Of a stretch of DNA of 64,000 nt, positions 52,001-62,060 are shown one piece after another (positions within the stretch are counted from its first letter, which is position 1; each line of letters starts with the position of its first letter). The stretch is taken from assembly GCA_018105865.1 (NCBI GenBank), contig CM030832.1, forward strand, positions 18,797,519 to 18,861,518, written 5' to 3'. The translations under genes and the position numbers were made by a program. The DNA is from Metaphire vulgaris (Eukaryota; Annelida; Clitellata; Crassiclitellata; Megascolecidae). Below the pieces are notes generated by a model that was given only the letters and a program-made list of their open reading frames with translations, ran no database searches and had not been told where the DNA came from.

Positions 52001-52350
52001 ATTGAGAATTCTTTACAAAATCAACTTGTTGGTCGACAGCTGTCTCAGAGGTGAAGCACCGCTCTATCTGAGAAATGATTGTAGGGTCATCGATGCAACT
52101 CAAAGATCAATGGTGCTTAGGTCCAACGACTCAAGATTGCTAATAGTCAACAGAACTCGCAGGAGAATTTGAGATAGGGCTTTCAGGGTATCCGGTCCTC
52201 GGAGTTGGAACTCCTTTCCTAGGACATTACGGGATCAACCTGTCTCTCGTGCCGTCTTTTTGAATAGGCTTAAGACGCACTTTTTTCAATCTGACATTTG
52301 ACTCAGCAATAGTGGCACATTTGTAAAAATAGTGCCTGCAATTTCAGTAT
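49040..52350 (+). mobile_element. LINE C: APE-type LINE, nearly full length
   Basis: 5' UTR of roughly 200 bp, one endonuclease-RT ORF (49255 to about 52300), and a short 3' UTR ending in an ATCT tetranucleotide tail (52349-52365). It is inserted in a CCCTAA-like array. No clear target duplication because the array is repetitive. Distinct from L2 copies 1 and 2 and from CR1. Confidence 0.85.
49255..52300 (+). pseudogene. LINE C endonuclease-reverse transcriptase with nonsense mutations
   Basis: Domain order: a basic N-terminus; APE domain with IGWLNVQSINNKS, FVASETWHRES, LAIYRPGSER, IGGDFNIHVQKED, NTLDLVMTFNSD and MISDHSCIG; linker RRKYELLRIKRDEY; RT with [59 protein letters not shown] and HFYADDVQLYYS (catalytic Asps intact); then FIGTRLDYCNSLLYS, LRALHWLPMKLRILYKI and WNSFPRTLRD. 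Stops: TGA 49528, TAG about 50503, TAG about 50758, TGA about 51928, TGA about 52170, plus a frameshift near 51770. Long open pieces show moderate age. Confidence 0.9.
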
Positions 52351-52774
52351 CTATCTATCTATCTAATCATAACCCTAATCCTAACCCTAACTCTAATCCT
52401 AACCCTAATCCTAACCCTAATCCTAACTCTAAATCTAACCCTAATCATAACCCTAATCATAACCCTAATCATAACCATAATCATAACCATAATCCTAACC
52501 CTAATCCTAACTCTAACTCCAGCTGGCCCCTCGTGTGTGCCGTTACCGACATTTCCGTTACGTATTTGCCGTCCTGAAAATTCGGTACCGAATCTTCCAT
52601 GACCGGTACTGAATTTTCCGTCCTGAATTTTCCGTCCCGAATCTTCCGGTACCGAATCTTCCGTCCATTAGACTAGGATCAAAACTCAAAAGATACCAAC
52701 AGGAATATGAAATTAATGCTGCTACCTATTGAATAAATACATATCTAAAGGTTATTTACATTATGACGGGTTAA

Positions 52775-54030
52775 CCTTTTCCTATCCAATTAATTTTTTG
52801 CGTAATTCCCGTATCTATCCTAATTTTGGCCAGTTTACGAATGGCTCTGAAAGTTGCATGATGCCTTTAGCCATCATAACCGTTTAACCCTTTAACGCCG
52901 GGAAATTCTTAACCAGAAAACCATGCAGCCGGGAGAATCTGTCTTGGAAAAGTGCCAGACGCCAGGGCTTTTGGCCATTTTTCAGGCAAAACTAAGTTTT
53001 TTTCTCCTCACAATTGCTAGGGCTGTATGAAAGCTACAAAACTGTGGCATACTTCATCTTTTAGGACTTTCATTTCTCTTTCTAACCATGTGTCAAGAAA
53101 ATGGTACAAAACTTTTGGGGGTCCCCTGCATACTCAAAAACAGGCCACCCTCCCCAAAAAGCAAAATTTTCATTCAAAGCTCGGTGGCCAAAATTTTCGA
53201 ATGACTAGCTATCTAAGTTGAGCGACGAAGTTATCAGGAAATCAAAATAGAGCAAAATGTTACAAGAATTGTGCAAATCAGATCAAATATGATGGAGATA
53301 TACCGGTAGGTTTTTCAACATGCTGACTCATGTGACTGAAAAATGTCGCTTTGTGCAATTTCACGAGAAGACAGATAAGACTTTTGCAAAAATTGTTTGT
53401 ACTCATCCAAATGGCTTGGAACGTCTCTTTCAACATTTTCGAGAACTGCAAGAATATTTTCTGACTGCAATCTTTTTGCCATTTTGGAGAAAACAGATAA
53501 ATATTCACTTCACACTGCGGTTGTTTACATCGCGTGACCTACTTTCATAAATTAAAAGTCTTTTAAATGGCAGCTGTAATTCGCTGATATTTTTCGTCTT
53601 ATCTGACTCAGAATTGGTTGGTAGTCATCTGACACACTAATATCTGGTCCACAGACTTGATAAAAAGAGTTCTGCATATTTAAGACCTTCGAAAATCATG
53701 TAACACCAAATTTAAATACCGTTTAAATACCTACTGCAATTCGCTAATATATTTATATTTTGCATCTTATTTGACTCGGAATTGATTGTTAATCATCTGA
53801 CCCACTAATATCTGACCCACGGGCTTGAGAAAAATAGAGTTCTGCTTATTTAAGACCTTTGAAAATCATGTAGCGCCAAGGCCGATTTTAGGCGGGCTCG
53901 TAGTACAGCATCAGGCGGGTTTGGCCGGACTCATAGTACAGGACCAGGCCGGGTTTGGGTGGCCTCGGTGTTAACGGGTTAATGGAAGTTAACGCTTGAT
54001 GCCTATAGATGTCAAAGCCGGTAAAGGGGG
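52775..54030. mobile_element. Outer TTAA-flanked (piggyBac-like) element
   Basis: TTAA at 52771-52774 and 54031-54034. Ends CCTTTTCCTATCC and (complement of the right) CCCCCTTTACCGGC are only loosely alike. It contains the better-defined TTAA element 52888-53978. No transposase. Confidence 0.5.
52888..53978. mobile_element. piggyBac-like nonautonomous element
   Basis: TTAA at 52884-52887 and 53979-53982. Left CCCTTTAACGCCGGG and right (complement) CCCGTTAACACCGAGG agree at most positions. Two internal pairs of long direct similarities occur (ctaatatctg..., agagttctgc.tatttaagacc at about 53650 and 53830) and cgtagtacag/catagtacag-type repeats near the right end. Noncoding; the frames seen lack a transposase signature. 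Confidence 0.7.
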
Positions 54031-54034
54031 TTAA

Positions 54035-54861
54035 GTGAAGTGAAGAATTGGAAATGTAGAGGTAATAGATGTAATAAATGGACTATATGTACTGGTAGGC
54101 CTGGTGACTATTAGTGCTATTAGTGTTTTATATTGATGTGTGTAGTGTCCCGGTAATTTGCTATGCTGGTTGTTGAACATATAAGGAGGCATATGTTAGG
54201 CCATAGTGTGGCCACTCCTCAAAATGAGGGAATTTCTGTTTTCCCAGAAAGCTTTAGTAAGATTTACAGCTGTTGTTATTATTCTTTGATAGCAGATAAG
54301 ACTTCATTGGTTATTTCATATATTTCTGTGGTTAAACAGTGATTTTCCAGCCGTTTAGTGGATATGCTTTAGGTCCCAGTCTAGATGGTGAGGGGGCTTT
54401 AACTAAATGGCTGAATTTATCATGGCTGCATTTATCATTGAGCTGTGATGTATTTGGGAGATCTTGTGCCTTTAGGATAATAAGATGAATGATTGGCTGT
54501 GTGCAAGTTGGAGAAAGTTGCAGACTGAATGATAGGAAAACATGTTAAAGAATTGAATTAAATTGGATTGTATTAGACCAAATAAGATTAGATTGAATCT
54601 GAGTAGATGTATCTGGTTAGAAGTATGATGTGTCTTGTACATTTCTGTCTGAAAGGAAGACTTCTCTTAAACATGTTGTTGTGACTGAAATTCTGCTGAA
54701 TTTCTGCGGTTGTAGTTATGCTATGGTCATTTCTTTGGAACAGATATAACTCTCTCAATCAATCAATCCATGCATGTGCTTAAGTGTAAGAAGCAAAGTA
54801 TAATTACCATATTATATTATCTCTGATATAATACACAACTCCATATTATATGTACCTTAAG
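54035..54861. other. No gene recognised
   Basis: No element ends, arrays or coding blocks that I can support. Confidence 0.4.
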
Positions 54862-55069
54862 CAGTGACAGTTCCAAGAACTCTTGGTGGGGGCGATGCAA
54901 TGAATTTCTAGGAAGATCCCGCCAATTGTCAAAGGAATTATGGACTAAAGTACTACCAAGAAATAAATACCAACAAATTTCTCAGAAATTCATCAATGCC
55001 ACTTACACATTTTTGGTTGGCCAGTGAGGGGGATGCATCCCCAGTTGTCCCCAACATGGAACCGCCCTG
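54862..55069. mobile_element. hAT MITE with exact 8-bp target duplication
   Basis: accttaag at 54854-54861 and 55070-55077. Ends CAGTGACAGTTCCAAG and ATGGAACCGCCCTG. About 208 bp, noncoding. Confidence 0.92.
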
Positions 55070-55077
55070 ACCTTAAG

Positions 55078-55642
55078 TTCTGAGAGTTATAACATAAAAA
55101 TCTTAAAATGTGTGTATAATACACTTGCAAAATTTCACCTGAGAATATCATCTTGCACTGCATCAAAGAACTTAGAACTTTCTTGTTAAACAGAGTTAGT
55201 GAGAGCAAATTGTTAGATAGCAAGAACAGCAGTCCACTGATGTCTACATTATTTTAGGAATAACTTTTATTGGCGATTTTGGAGAGGCATAAAAAGTGGC
55301 AGCCAACCAAAGAATTTCTATAGGGTCATTATAAAATATGTTTACCTTGACTACTTTTGGCTTATAATTCTTTTATATATGGATGACTTCTTGTTCTAGG
55401 TTTTATGACTTCTGATTTGAATATTATCATTAAAAACCCACAGTTCAAAGCTTTGGACAGACTGCTTGATAGTGCTTTCATTATAGTGATTAGCTGTATT
55501 ATATATATATTTTTATTCGCAAATGCAGAAAACACAAGACAAACACAACTCTTAGCTAACAGCTACACATTCCGCTATTATACAGTTGACAAAATAAAGT
55601 GGTTTCTCAGAGAGCCAAAGTGTAAAAGAGTGTTGACGATTC
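55078..55642. other. No gene recognised
   Basis: An 89-codon plus frame at 55405 runs partly antisense to the LINE scrap that follows and shows no domain of its own. Confidence 0.35.
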
Positions 55643-55930
55643 TTAAGCAATATCATGTATTGGATTCAATCTAAGCATTTCACGAATACAGTCAATTGTT
55701 ACTTTATCATAAACATCAAAGATTTTGCATACAGCCTGCTGCACTAGACGATCCAAATTATTTAAAGTTTTCTTGTTCGGACAAGTAGCTTCAGTAGCAT
55801 ATAATATAATAGGTAAACAGTATGATTTGAGTAAGCCAACATATATCAACTCAGAAGAAGAAGATTTGCTCTTGCTGTACAAGTTATTAAAGTTTTGATA
55901 GAATTTCATTTTGGTCTCTGTTATTATCTA
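55643..55930 (-). mobile_element. LINE post-RT fragment
   Basis: The minus-strand reading MKFYQNFNNLYSKSKSSSSE, LIYVGLLKSYCLPIILYATE, LDRLVQQAVCKIFDVYD matches the 'FY..FN.IYSK....SE....LL.SYCLP.LLYA.E' segment after the RT of a common invertebrate LINE group. 88 codons open, no RT core nearby. Confidence 0.7.
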
Positions 55931-57477
55931 CCAGCGATCAATTCTCACAGGTTGAAGATTTTATTTCTCATACATTTGATGCACAGTGGAAGGTAACATG
56001 GTCTGTTATAGCATGCTGAAGTTTTGCAGTGCTTTGATGTGTTAGCAAACAACGGCAGTAAGGCTGTAAGATGCTGTCTGCTGCTTGAATAACCTGATAA
56101 TTAAAAGGTCAATTAATAATTCAAGTTGCCAAGTCATTGAAGTAGGCAGCTGACAGTTTTATAAGATTCCTCAAAAAGTAATTTGCAAATGAGTAAAATT
56201 CAAACTACTTCTGAGTGCTGAGAAGCATCAATCAGTGATGCACCGAATCCTTACTGTGGAAAGAGTCGGTTCAATCCAGAGGGTTCTCTGTTTCAGCCAC
56301 TGAGGAATGATGGAATGAATGGAAGGATTTTAGAATTATCTGCACTGAAATTGCTATTAGTGGGATTGAATATTTTAGTGCCATCGTCCCTCAAGTCATA
56401 TCTTTGGTGATTACTATTCATTGGCTGAATATCTGGGGATCTATTTGAAAGCTTCTGCATCTGGCTGTCATGATAAGGGTGTCTAGCAGCCTAAGCATTG
56501 GATGTTTGTGATCATATCCTTGGACTTAGGTCCTTGCTGTCTCCTTGCTACCGAGCCCAAATATTTTTTACAAGTATACTTACTGCAGCCTTGTCCTAAA
56601 TCTAAGCAATTGAATGGGAAATGGAGAATAAAAACAAGCATGAAAACAGTGCTGTGCTTACAGAGTTTTTGAATTCTGCTTACCGGGTAATGCTTATGAT
56701 TGCAGCCTTATATCTGATGCTACTAAATCTCGAAAACTTTTAGCAATTGAATTCTTCATAAAATTACAAAACCAACCAACAATTTATTAAATTGAGTGTT
56801 CTTTATTAAAATGCAGAGATATGTAGATAAAAACAAGCATGAAAACAGTTTTGCTGTGTTTTACCTTGCATTTTCTCAGAGCCAAAAATTTATCCATTTC
56901 AAATTTTGAATCTCGGTAAAAGCATCAAATTCAACTGTTACTATACTTATAGTTACCCTACTATTGGTAATGCAAATGTATCCTTGCGCGCTCAGACGCT
57001 GTTGTTTTTATGATTAGGCAGATTGTAGCAACGTTATATATATCGATATATTGATGCTACTAGGGTGAGTGCTATGAACAAAAATTAAAATTTAAAATTC
57101 CTGAAATTCTTTCAATGAATCTCTAGCAAAATCTAAATGCTCAGTTTATACAGTGCCTTGATGATAGAAATAGTTCAGTCATTTTCATGTTCATAGTTCA
57201 TAATATCTATGTTTAAGTGTTTCTTTTGTTACTTCACATTTATATTAGATTGAATTAACAGTTATGTATTTTAAACACTAATCTAAATGTCAGTTTAACA
57301 GCCTTGAATGATGAAAAGTTCAGTCATTTTCATGTTTAGTTATATCTATTCACATTTATATTATTTTTAACATTTATTTTAAACATCATGTCAGTTATTG
57401 AAACACAGTGGTTCACATTTATATTATTTTTGATTCCAGTTATGAACCTCAGATTCCACAAACCTTCAAACCCAACT
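55931..57477. other. No gene; local degenerate duplications
   Basis: The phrase aaaacaagcatgaaaacagt recurs at about 56632 and 56829. The stretch 57170-57300 is repeated with changes at 57310-57430 (cattttcatgtt, cacatttatatta). No domain seen. Confidence 0.45.
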
Positions 57478-57556
57478 ACTACTACTGCTACTTTTCCTAC
57501 AACTGTCATCATCGTCATTGTCACCACCACCACCACCACCACCACCACCACCACCA
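57478..57556. repeat. (CTA/CAT/CCA)n triplet microsatellite
   Basis: Imperfect ACT/CAT triplets pass into about 13 pure CCA units at 57519-57556. The G-, V- or T-rich frames are artefacts. Confidence 0.92.
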
Positions 57557-58374
57557 TCGGAATGTTTACATTTGAGGCTTACAAAATCTTGTATAGGGTA
57601 GTCTTCAGGTGTTCTTGCTATGAGGTTTTTCGAGTAGACCACATCAAAAATGAGCTTCCCTCGCTGTTTTCTGTTGTCTTTTTCTTTAATTGCCCACTCC
57701 ACTGTCATTGCAGTCCAGTGCATGATGGTATCCAATGAATGAACTACCCCTTTGTTTTTCTTTTCTTCACGAACCACTACCGGTACCGGTAATTGTGCCT
57801 TGTATAATTTCTTTCTCCTAGATGCCTGTCTTCATAGTGATGTGCCATAAATAGAACAGTTGTCTTCGTTTCATGAACTCCAAAAGTCTGTTCTTATACA
57901 TGTTTCTCAAATACCCAGCCAAGATACATAAAGAATCTGTCTTAGTCTTGGCAGCTCAAAGGCCTTAATTTTATTTTCATCATTTTGCTTTTGCAGTGTT
58001 CATGCCTCACATTTATTTGTGCCCCTGGTCAAACCAGAGTTTGTAAAAAGTACCAGTAATTGGATTCTAAAAAGTTTTAGTAGGATCTAGGATCTCTTCT
58101 GTGCTTTAAACTGCTATCATTCATGTAGCACTCTATTTCAGCTTCTCTTTATCATAATCACATGTGTTGTCTTCATGTCAAAAAGAAATCACTGCAGTAT
58201 GCAGTGCCTTACCAGTTTGCTTCTTAATTGTCAATGCTTCATAATTTTGCAATGCAATCACTATGTTTCAAACAATTCAGCAGGGTCTGACCCGTCTATC
58301 TATAAATGTTTAGTCTAATATGCCAAAGTACTTACCGGTAAGTTGCTTTTAAAGTCATTAGTGCAGTAGCTGAT
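57557..58374. other. No gene recognised
   Basis: Includes a taccggtaccggtaa phrase at about 57779. Otherwise unassigned. Confidence 0.35.
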
Positions 58375-58500
58375 GCTATCTTATAATCTAATTCAGTCCA
58401 TCTGTTTTATCATCTAATTCATTCCATCTGCCTACTACTCTAGCACTAAAGAAATGTTGTTTGTACCAATTTGTCTCTTAAGCAACTGTTTGTCATGTTA
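58375..58500 (-). mobile_element. CR1 C-terminal scrap
   Basis: The minus strand reads QHFFSARVVGRWNELD, nearly the same as HFFSARVVDRWNELDEG in the CR1 at 28697-28800, with decayed flanking sequence on each side. Confidence 0.72.
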
Positions 58501-59443
58501 TCAAGTAAATTTTGTTACCCCTTTTGCAATTTGAACCCACTCCTTTAAATTTTCAGTGCAGCAACTGGTCCTGTGCACCATTCAGCCTTATATCTTGATC
58601 TTTATGGCCATCAGCATTCTGCAGCTTTTCTACAAATTCTGTTATACTTTGTTAAATTTCAGCTTCACACTGTTTGGAAAAATCATGAAAACCAAGATCT
58701 TTTATTTTTGTTGGTTCATTTTAAGGATTAGGTCTGTGGGAAACAATGACTGTTTATTTTGATTTTCACAAATATATGCAATTTCTTTAGCTTTTAGTGT
58801 CCATTATGTGTAAATAAGTGTTTTTATTATGTTCAGCTGTTCACTGTTTTGGAATCACTTTCTTTACACTCAAATTGACTGTAGCATCTAAGCCTTAGGC
58901 GATAAATTGGATTGAGATTCAGTTACACTGCAGCTCGATGACCAATTGTGGTGGTTTTTTGTGTGTGGCTGCATGTCTGCATATCAGTGCAGTATTGCTG
59001 CTTATCTGGTGATGTCATTATGTTTGTGGTCATCATAGGAAACAGTAATTATTCTGCTGCCCATGAAAATGCCATGTCAACATCATCAATCATGAAGTCT
59101 TTTAGAGAAGGATTTGAGAACTTCTGCTGAATTTTGAGTTAACAGCCAGATGTAATTTCCTAGTAATGCAGCTGATGTAACTCATGTAATGTTAGCAGCC
59201 TTGTAATGTTTTCAGGTACATGAATGAAATCTAAAGGTAGTAGAGTGGTTTAACTTTGAAGAATCATTTTGCATTTTCTGAATTTAACAAAATTGGTTTG
59301 ATTTTGGCAGATTTTATTTAAAATAAGCCTTAATCAGATGCGCGCATATAAGTCGGGTGTATTTTGGTTTAATATGGCAACTGGTACAATGGTATACTAA
59401 CACAGAAGAGATTGCACTGGACCACTTAAAACCAAGTTATTAT
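58501..59443. other. No gene recognised
   Basis: Nothing that I can support beyond short chance frames. Confidence 0.4.
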
Positions 59444-60328
59444 TAGCGATGGGTACTAAACTAAAATATTTCAATTAAACTAAAACTTTTTACAACTAAA
59501 AATCATTAGTCAAGCTTTAGTTTGAAATTAAACTTCTAAAATAGTTGAAATAAAGTTAAAAAAAGTCAGTTAAACTTTTCTAAACTTTTTCACAAACTTG
59601 TTTACCGAATCTTCATATATTTTCTCTCAAACGTGAATCATCTATGTAACCGACAATAATGTTGTTCTCGTTAAATGTGACAGATGATACAGTCTCAGTC
59701 ACTGACAGTCATTCAATAGCTCATAATATAGCAAAAAAGTTTGAAATAACAGTCCAAAGCAGACTATCAGTCTATCAATCTGGAATCCACCCATCCAGTT
59801 TTAGCCTGGATCTCAGAAAAAGCAGCTTATCCAGAGTATCATCTGCCATTTTGCATCTTCTGTTTGTCAATATTTGTGAAACCAAACTAAACAATTGTTC
59901 AACTGCAGCTGAACATCCTGGCTTATCATCTTTTAACTGCACATCCTTAAAGCACTTCTCAGTCAAGAAACTGTTCATGTTTGCCGCAAATATCAACAGC
60001 AATATTGAAGTGATGATTTATTAGTACAAAAATGATTTTTTACTATTCATGACCATTGGGCCATCTATTCTAACATATTCTATGCATGCTGCCTGCCATA
60101 CACTGAACAAATAAGTAAGGAAGACAGACAGTTCATGTGTACACCGCAGGTAAGTAAATCAGCAAACTAAAAAAGTTAATTAAACTTTTTAGTTAAATAA
60201 CTAAAAATTTTTTAGTTAAACTATGATTTTAACTAAACTTTTTTGTAGTTAAACTTTGACTTTAAGTAAAAAAATTTAGTTTAACTAAAGTTTGAAACTT
60301 TTTAGTTAAACTAGTGCCCATCACTAGT
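59444..60328. mobile_element. hAT element, internally deleted, complete ends and 8-bp duplication
   Basis: gttattat at 59436-59443 and 60329-60336, exact. Ends TAGCGATGGGTACTAAACT and AACTAGTGCCCATCACTA are inverted repeats. Both subterminal zones (59460-59580, 60160-60310) are full of aactaaa/agttaaac motifs, probable transposase binding sites by analogy with hAT elements. It retains a transposase C-terminal domain on minus. Confidence 0.92.
59700..60002 (-). pseudogene. hAT transposase C-terminal dimerisation domain
   Basis: The minus-strand reading KCFKDVQLKDDKPGCSAAVE, QLFSLVSQILTNRRCKMADD, TLDKLLFLRSRLK is the hATC domain ('.CSA.VERLFS.AG.I....R..M......LLFLR.N'). The ORF at 59775-60002 ends soon after. 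The catalytic and BED regions are missing, so the element could move only in trans. Confidence 0.85.
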
Positions 60329-60329
60329 T

Positions 60330-60333
60330 ATTA

Positions 60334-60380
<47 letters not shown>

Positions 60381-60405
60381 GTTGTTGTTGTTGTTGTTGT
60401 TACGA
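60330..60405. repeat. (TTA)n-(GTT)n microsatellite
   Basis: About 16 TTA units, then seven GTT units, immediately beyond the hAT target duplicate, which itself lies in this TTA-rich sequence. Confidence 0.92.
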
Positions 60406-61060
60406 TGTATAAACCTAATATAATAAGCCAATTGATGTTTTGAAAATGCAGGCTAATTGTGGACTATTTTTGCAGAAGTTTAATGAATGAATGTATGTTG
60501 ATATGACTTCAATGTTAATTCTAGCCTTTGTTTTTCTATATAGGTTCTCACGTGAAAGTGTGTGCATGATATTTTAAAGTATTATATCTCCATTGAATTT
60601 TTATTATATGTTTCAATGTTGTGTTGTGGGCACGACATGAGCAGACTATTTATATAGGCAATTTATAGTTACTCAAAAAGTGCTGACAAAAATGCTTTGA
60701 TTTTCAGAGAAAGGATTCAGAAATGATTTTTGAAGGAAACTATATATGCAGAGAAGATAAGAAAATGGATAGCTGCATTGTAGTCTGCCTTTCCCTTTAG
60801 GATTTTATAAGGGCTTTAGTTGTCCCCAGAGTGACATCTAGAGGTATATGGATGATCTGATGGACAAGTCTCAGGAGTTAGTCATTGAAGGTTGTCTGGC
60901 AGTCCCTATCTACAGCCTTATCATTAGTTATGACCAATAGGAGTCACAGCTATTTCAGTGTGGCTGAATGGCTGTATTTGTAATAAGTGCCAAAGAACAT
61001 GTACATTCTGATTGGTCTTTGCTGAGTGTCAGAGCAGCTTTAACCTTTGATTGATGAAAA

Positions 61061-61062
<2 letters not shown>
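60406..61062. other. No gene recognised
   Basis: No supportable feature. Confidence 0.4.

Positions 61063-61109
<47 letters not shown>
61063..61109. repeat. (TC)n microsatellite
   Basis: About 23 TC units followed by five CAGT-type units. Confidence 0.95.
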
Positions 61110-61111
<2 letters not shown>

Positions 61112-61119
61112 CAGTCAGT

Positions 61120-61400
61120 CAGTCATTCAGTCCTCTTTCCGACTTTGTGTGGCATTATGGACTCTGATGTGCCATCCTTTTCTGTCCTTGACTGCATTTC
61201 TCAGTTCCTCGATGTTCATGTTCACTGCTTCCATAATGTTATCCATCCATCTTGTCTTTTGCCTTCCTCTTTTTCTTTTCCCCTCAACAGCTGCTAGCAT
61301 CAATGATTTCTCCAGTGAATCGTGTCTTTTCATAATATGCCCAAAAAACTCCAGTTTTTGTTTTAGGATCAGTCCTTACTAGCTGTGTTTTGGCTTGATT
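61120..61400 (-). mobile_element. RTE-type LINE C-terminal fragment
   Basis: The minus-strand reading FLGHIMKRHDSLEKS, VEGKRKRGRQKTRWMDNIME, ELRNAVKDRKGWHIRVHNAT is the strongly conserved end of RTE-type polyproteins ('GH..RR..LEK....G.V.G.R.RGRQ..RW.DNI.......L..A..DR..WR'). 68 codons open; upstream RT not present. Confidence 0.82.
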
Positions 61401-61779
61401 TCTGCAATCACCTTTGATTTATTCCCCTGGCTGTCCATGAGAGCTTCAGCATTTTCCTCCAGCACCGTGAAACATACCAGGTGTCTATTCATGTTGGGTA
61501 TCAAAAGCCAATTGGACTTGTCTTAGGGCAAGTTTCTACTGGACATTTTAGCAGAAAAGGCTCAAGTTTTAAAATTTTAAGCACTGTTGGCAGATGCAGG
61601 GGCAGAGGGGACTGATAATATAATTTGATAGGCTGTTATGGGGGTATATCATGATTTTTATTAAATGTGTTTGCTTGATGTCAGAGATTGTTTGCTATAA
61701 CATTTTTTTACTCATTTAATGAATTCCTGGCAGATTAAATTGCGCTTTTGTGTATAACTGTTAGGTTGCAACTCTGAAA
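61401..61779. other. No gene recognised
   Basis: No supportable feature. Confidence 0.4.
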
Positions 61780-61900
61780 TCATCATCATCATCATTGTCA
61801 AACTTCTATAGCGCCATTATAAAATACAGTGCTTGACATCAGTCGATGATCGCTCCTTAGTGTGAATAGTAATCTGTACTAATCCCTCATTCTCGAGTCC
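61780..61900 (-). mobile_element. L2-like LINE or SINE 3' tail
   Basis: In reverse complement: attttataatGGCGCTATAG, then aagtttgacaatgatgatg and further GAT units. A GGCGCTATA core followed by a short tandem tail is the ending also seen in L2 copies 1 and 2 (23880-23934). Confidence 0.55.
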
Positions 61901-61993
61901 AAAATCTGAAAGCTTTTACTATAAGATGGAAGATGGACAAGCATATATATATATATATATTTTTTTTTTTATTTTTTTATTTATTTTTTTATG

Positions 61994-62017
61994 CCCTCGG
62001 TACTTCATTCCCGAGGG
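61994..62017 (-). promoter_or_regulatory. 3' UTR hairpin of the RLE-type LINE
   Basis: CCCTCGG, ten-base loop, CCGAGGG: a perfect 7-bp stem about 45 bp after the stop codon and just before the A-rich tail. A 3' structure recognised by the element's own RT is known for several LINEs; that role is inferred here. Confidence 0.6.
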
Positions 62018-62060
62018 ACTTATGATAAAAAATTGTCCGGAGACATGAAATTATAGTGTG

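Larger units (their letters stand above)
48840..52670. mobile_element. CCCTAA-bearing repeat with GGTACCG-rich flanks, host of LINE C
   Basis: The left arm 48840-49030 has cattcggtaccgga-type repeats, then ataaccctaatcctaac. The right arm 52352-52670 has an array of ccctaatcctaa/ccataa units (52365-52520), then inverted attcggtaccgaat-type repeats. The arms are in opposite orientation around LINE C. The CCCTAA units are variant telomere-like repeats (TTAGGG in the complement) and resemble the core of the 33866-34126 MITE. Exact ends were not determined. Confidence 0.55.

Noticed and set aside
52365..52520. Possible true telomere or chromosome end
   Set aside because: The units are degenerate (CCCTAA, CCTAA, CATAA mixed), the array is short and flanked by unique repeat arms; it is interstitial.
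57388..57777. 116- and 103-codon frames on opposite strands
   Set aside because: Both run through the CCA microsatellite and have no domain on either side.
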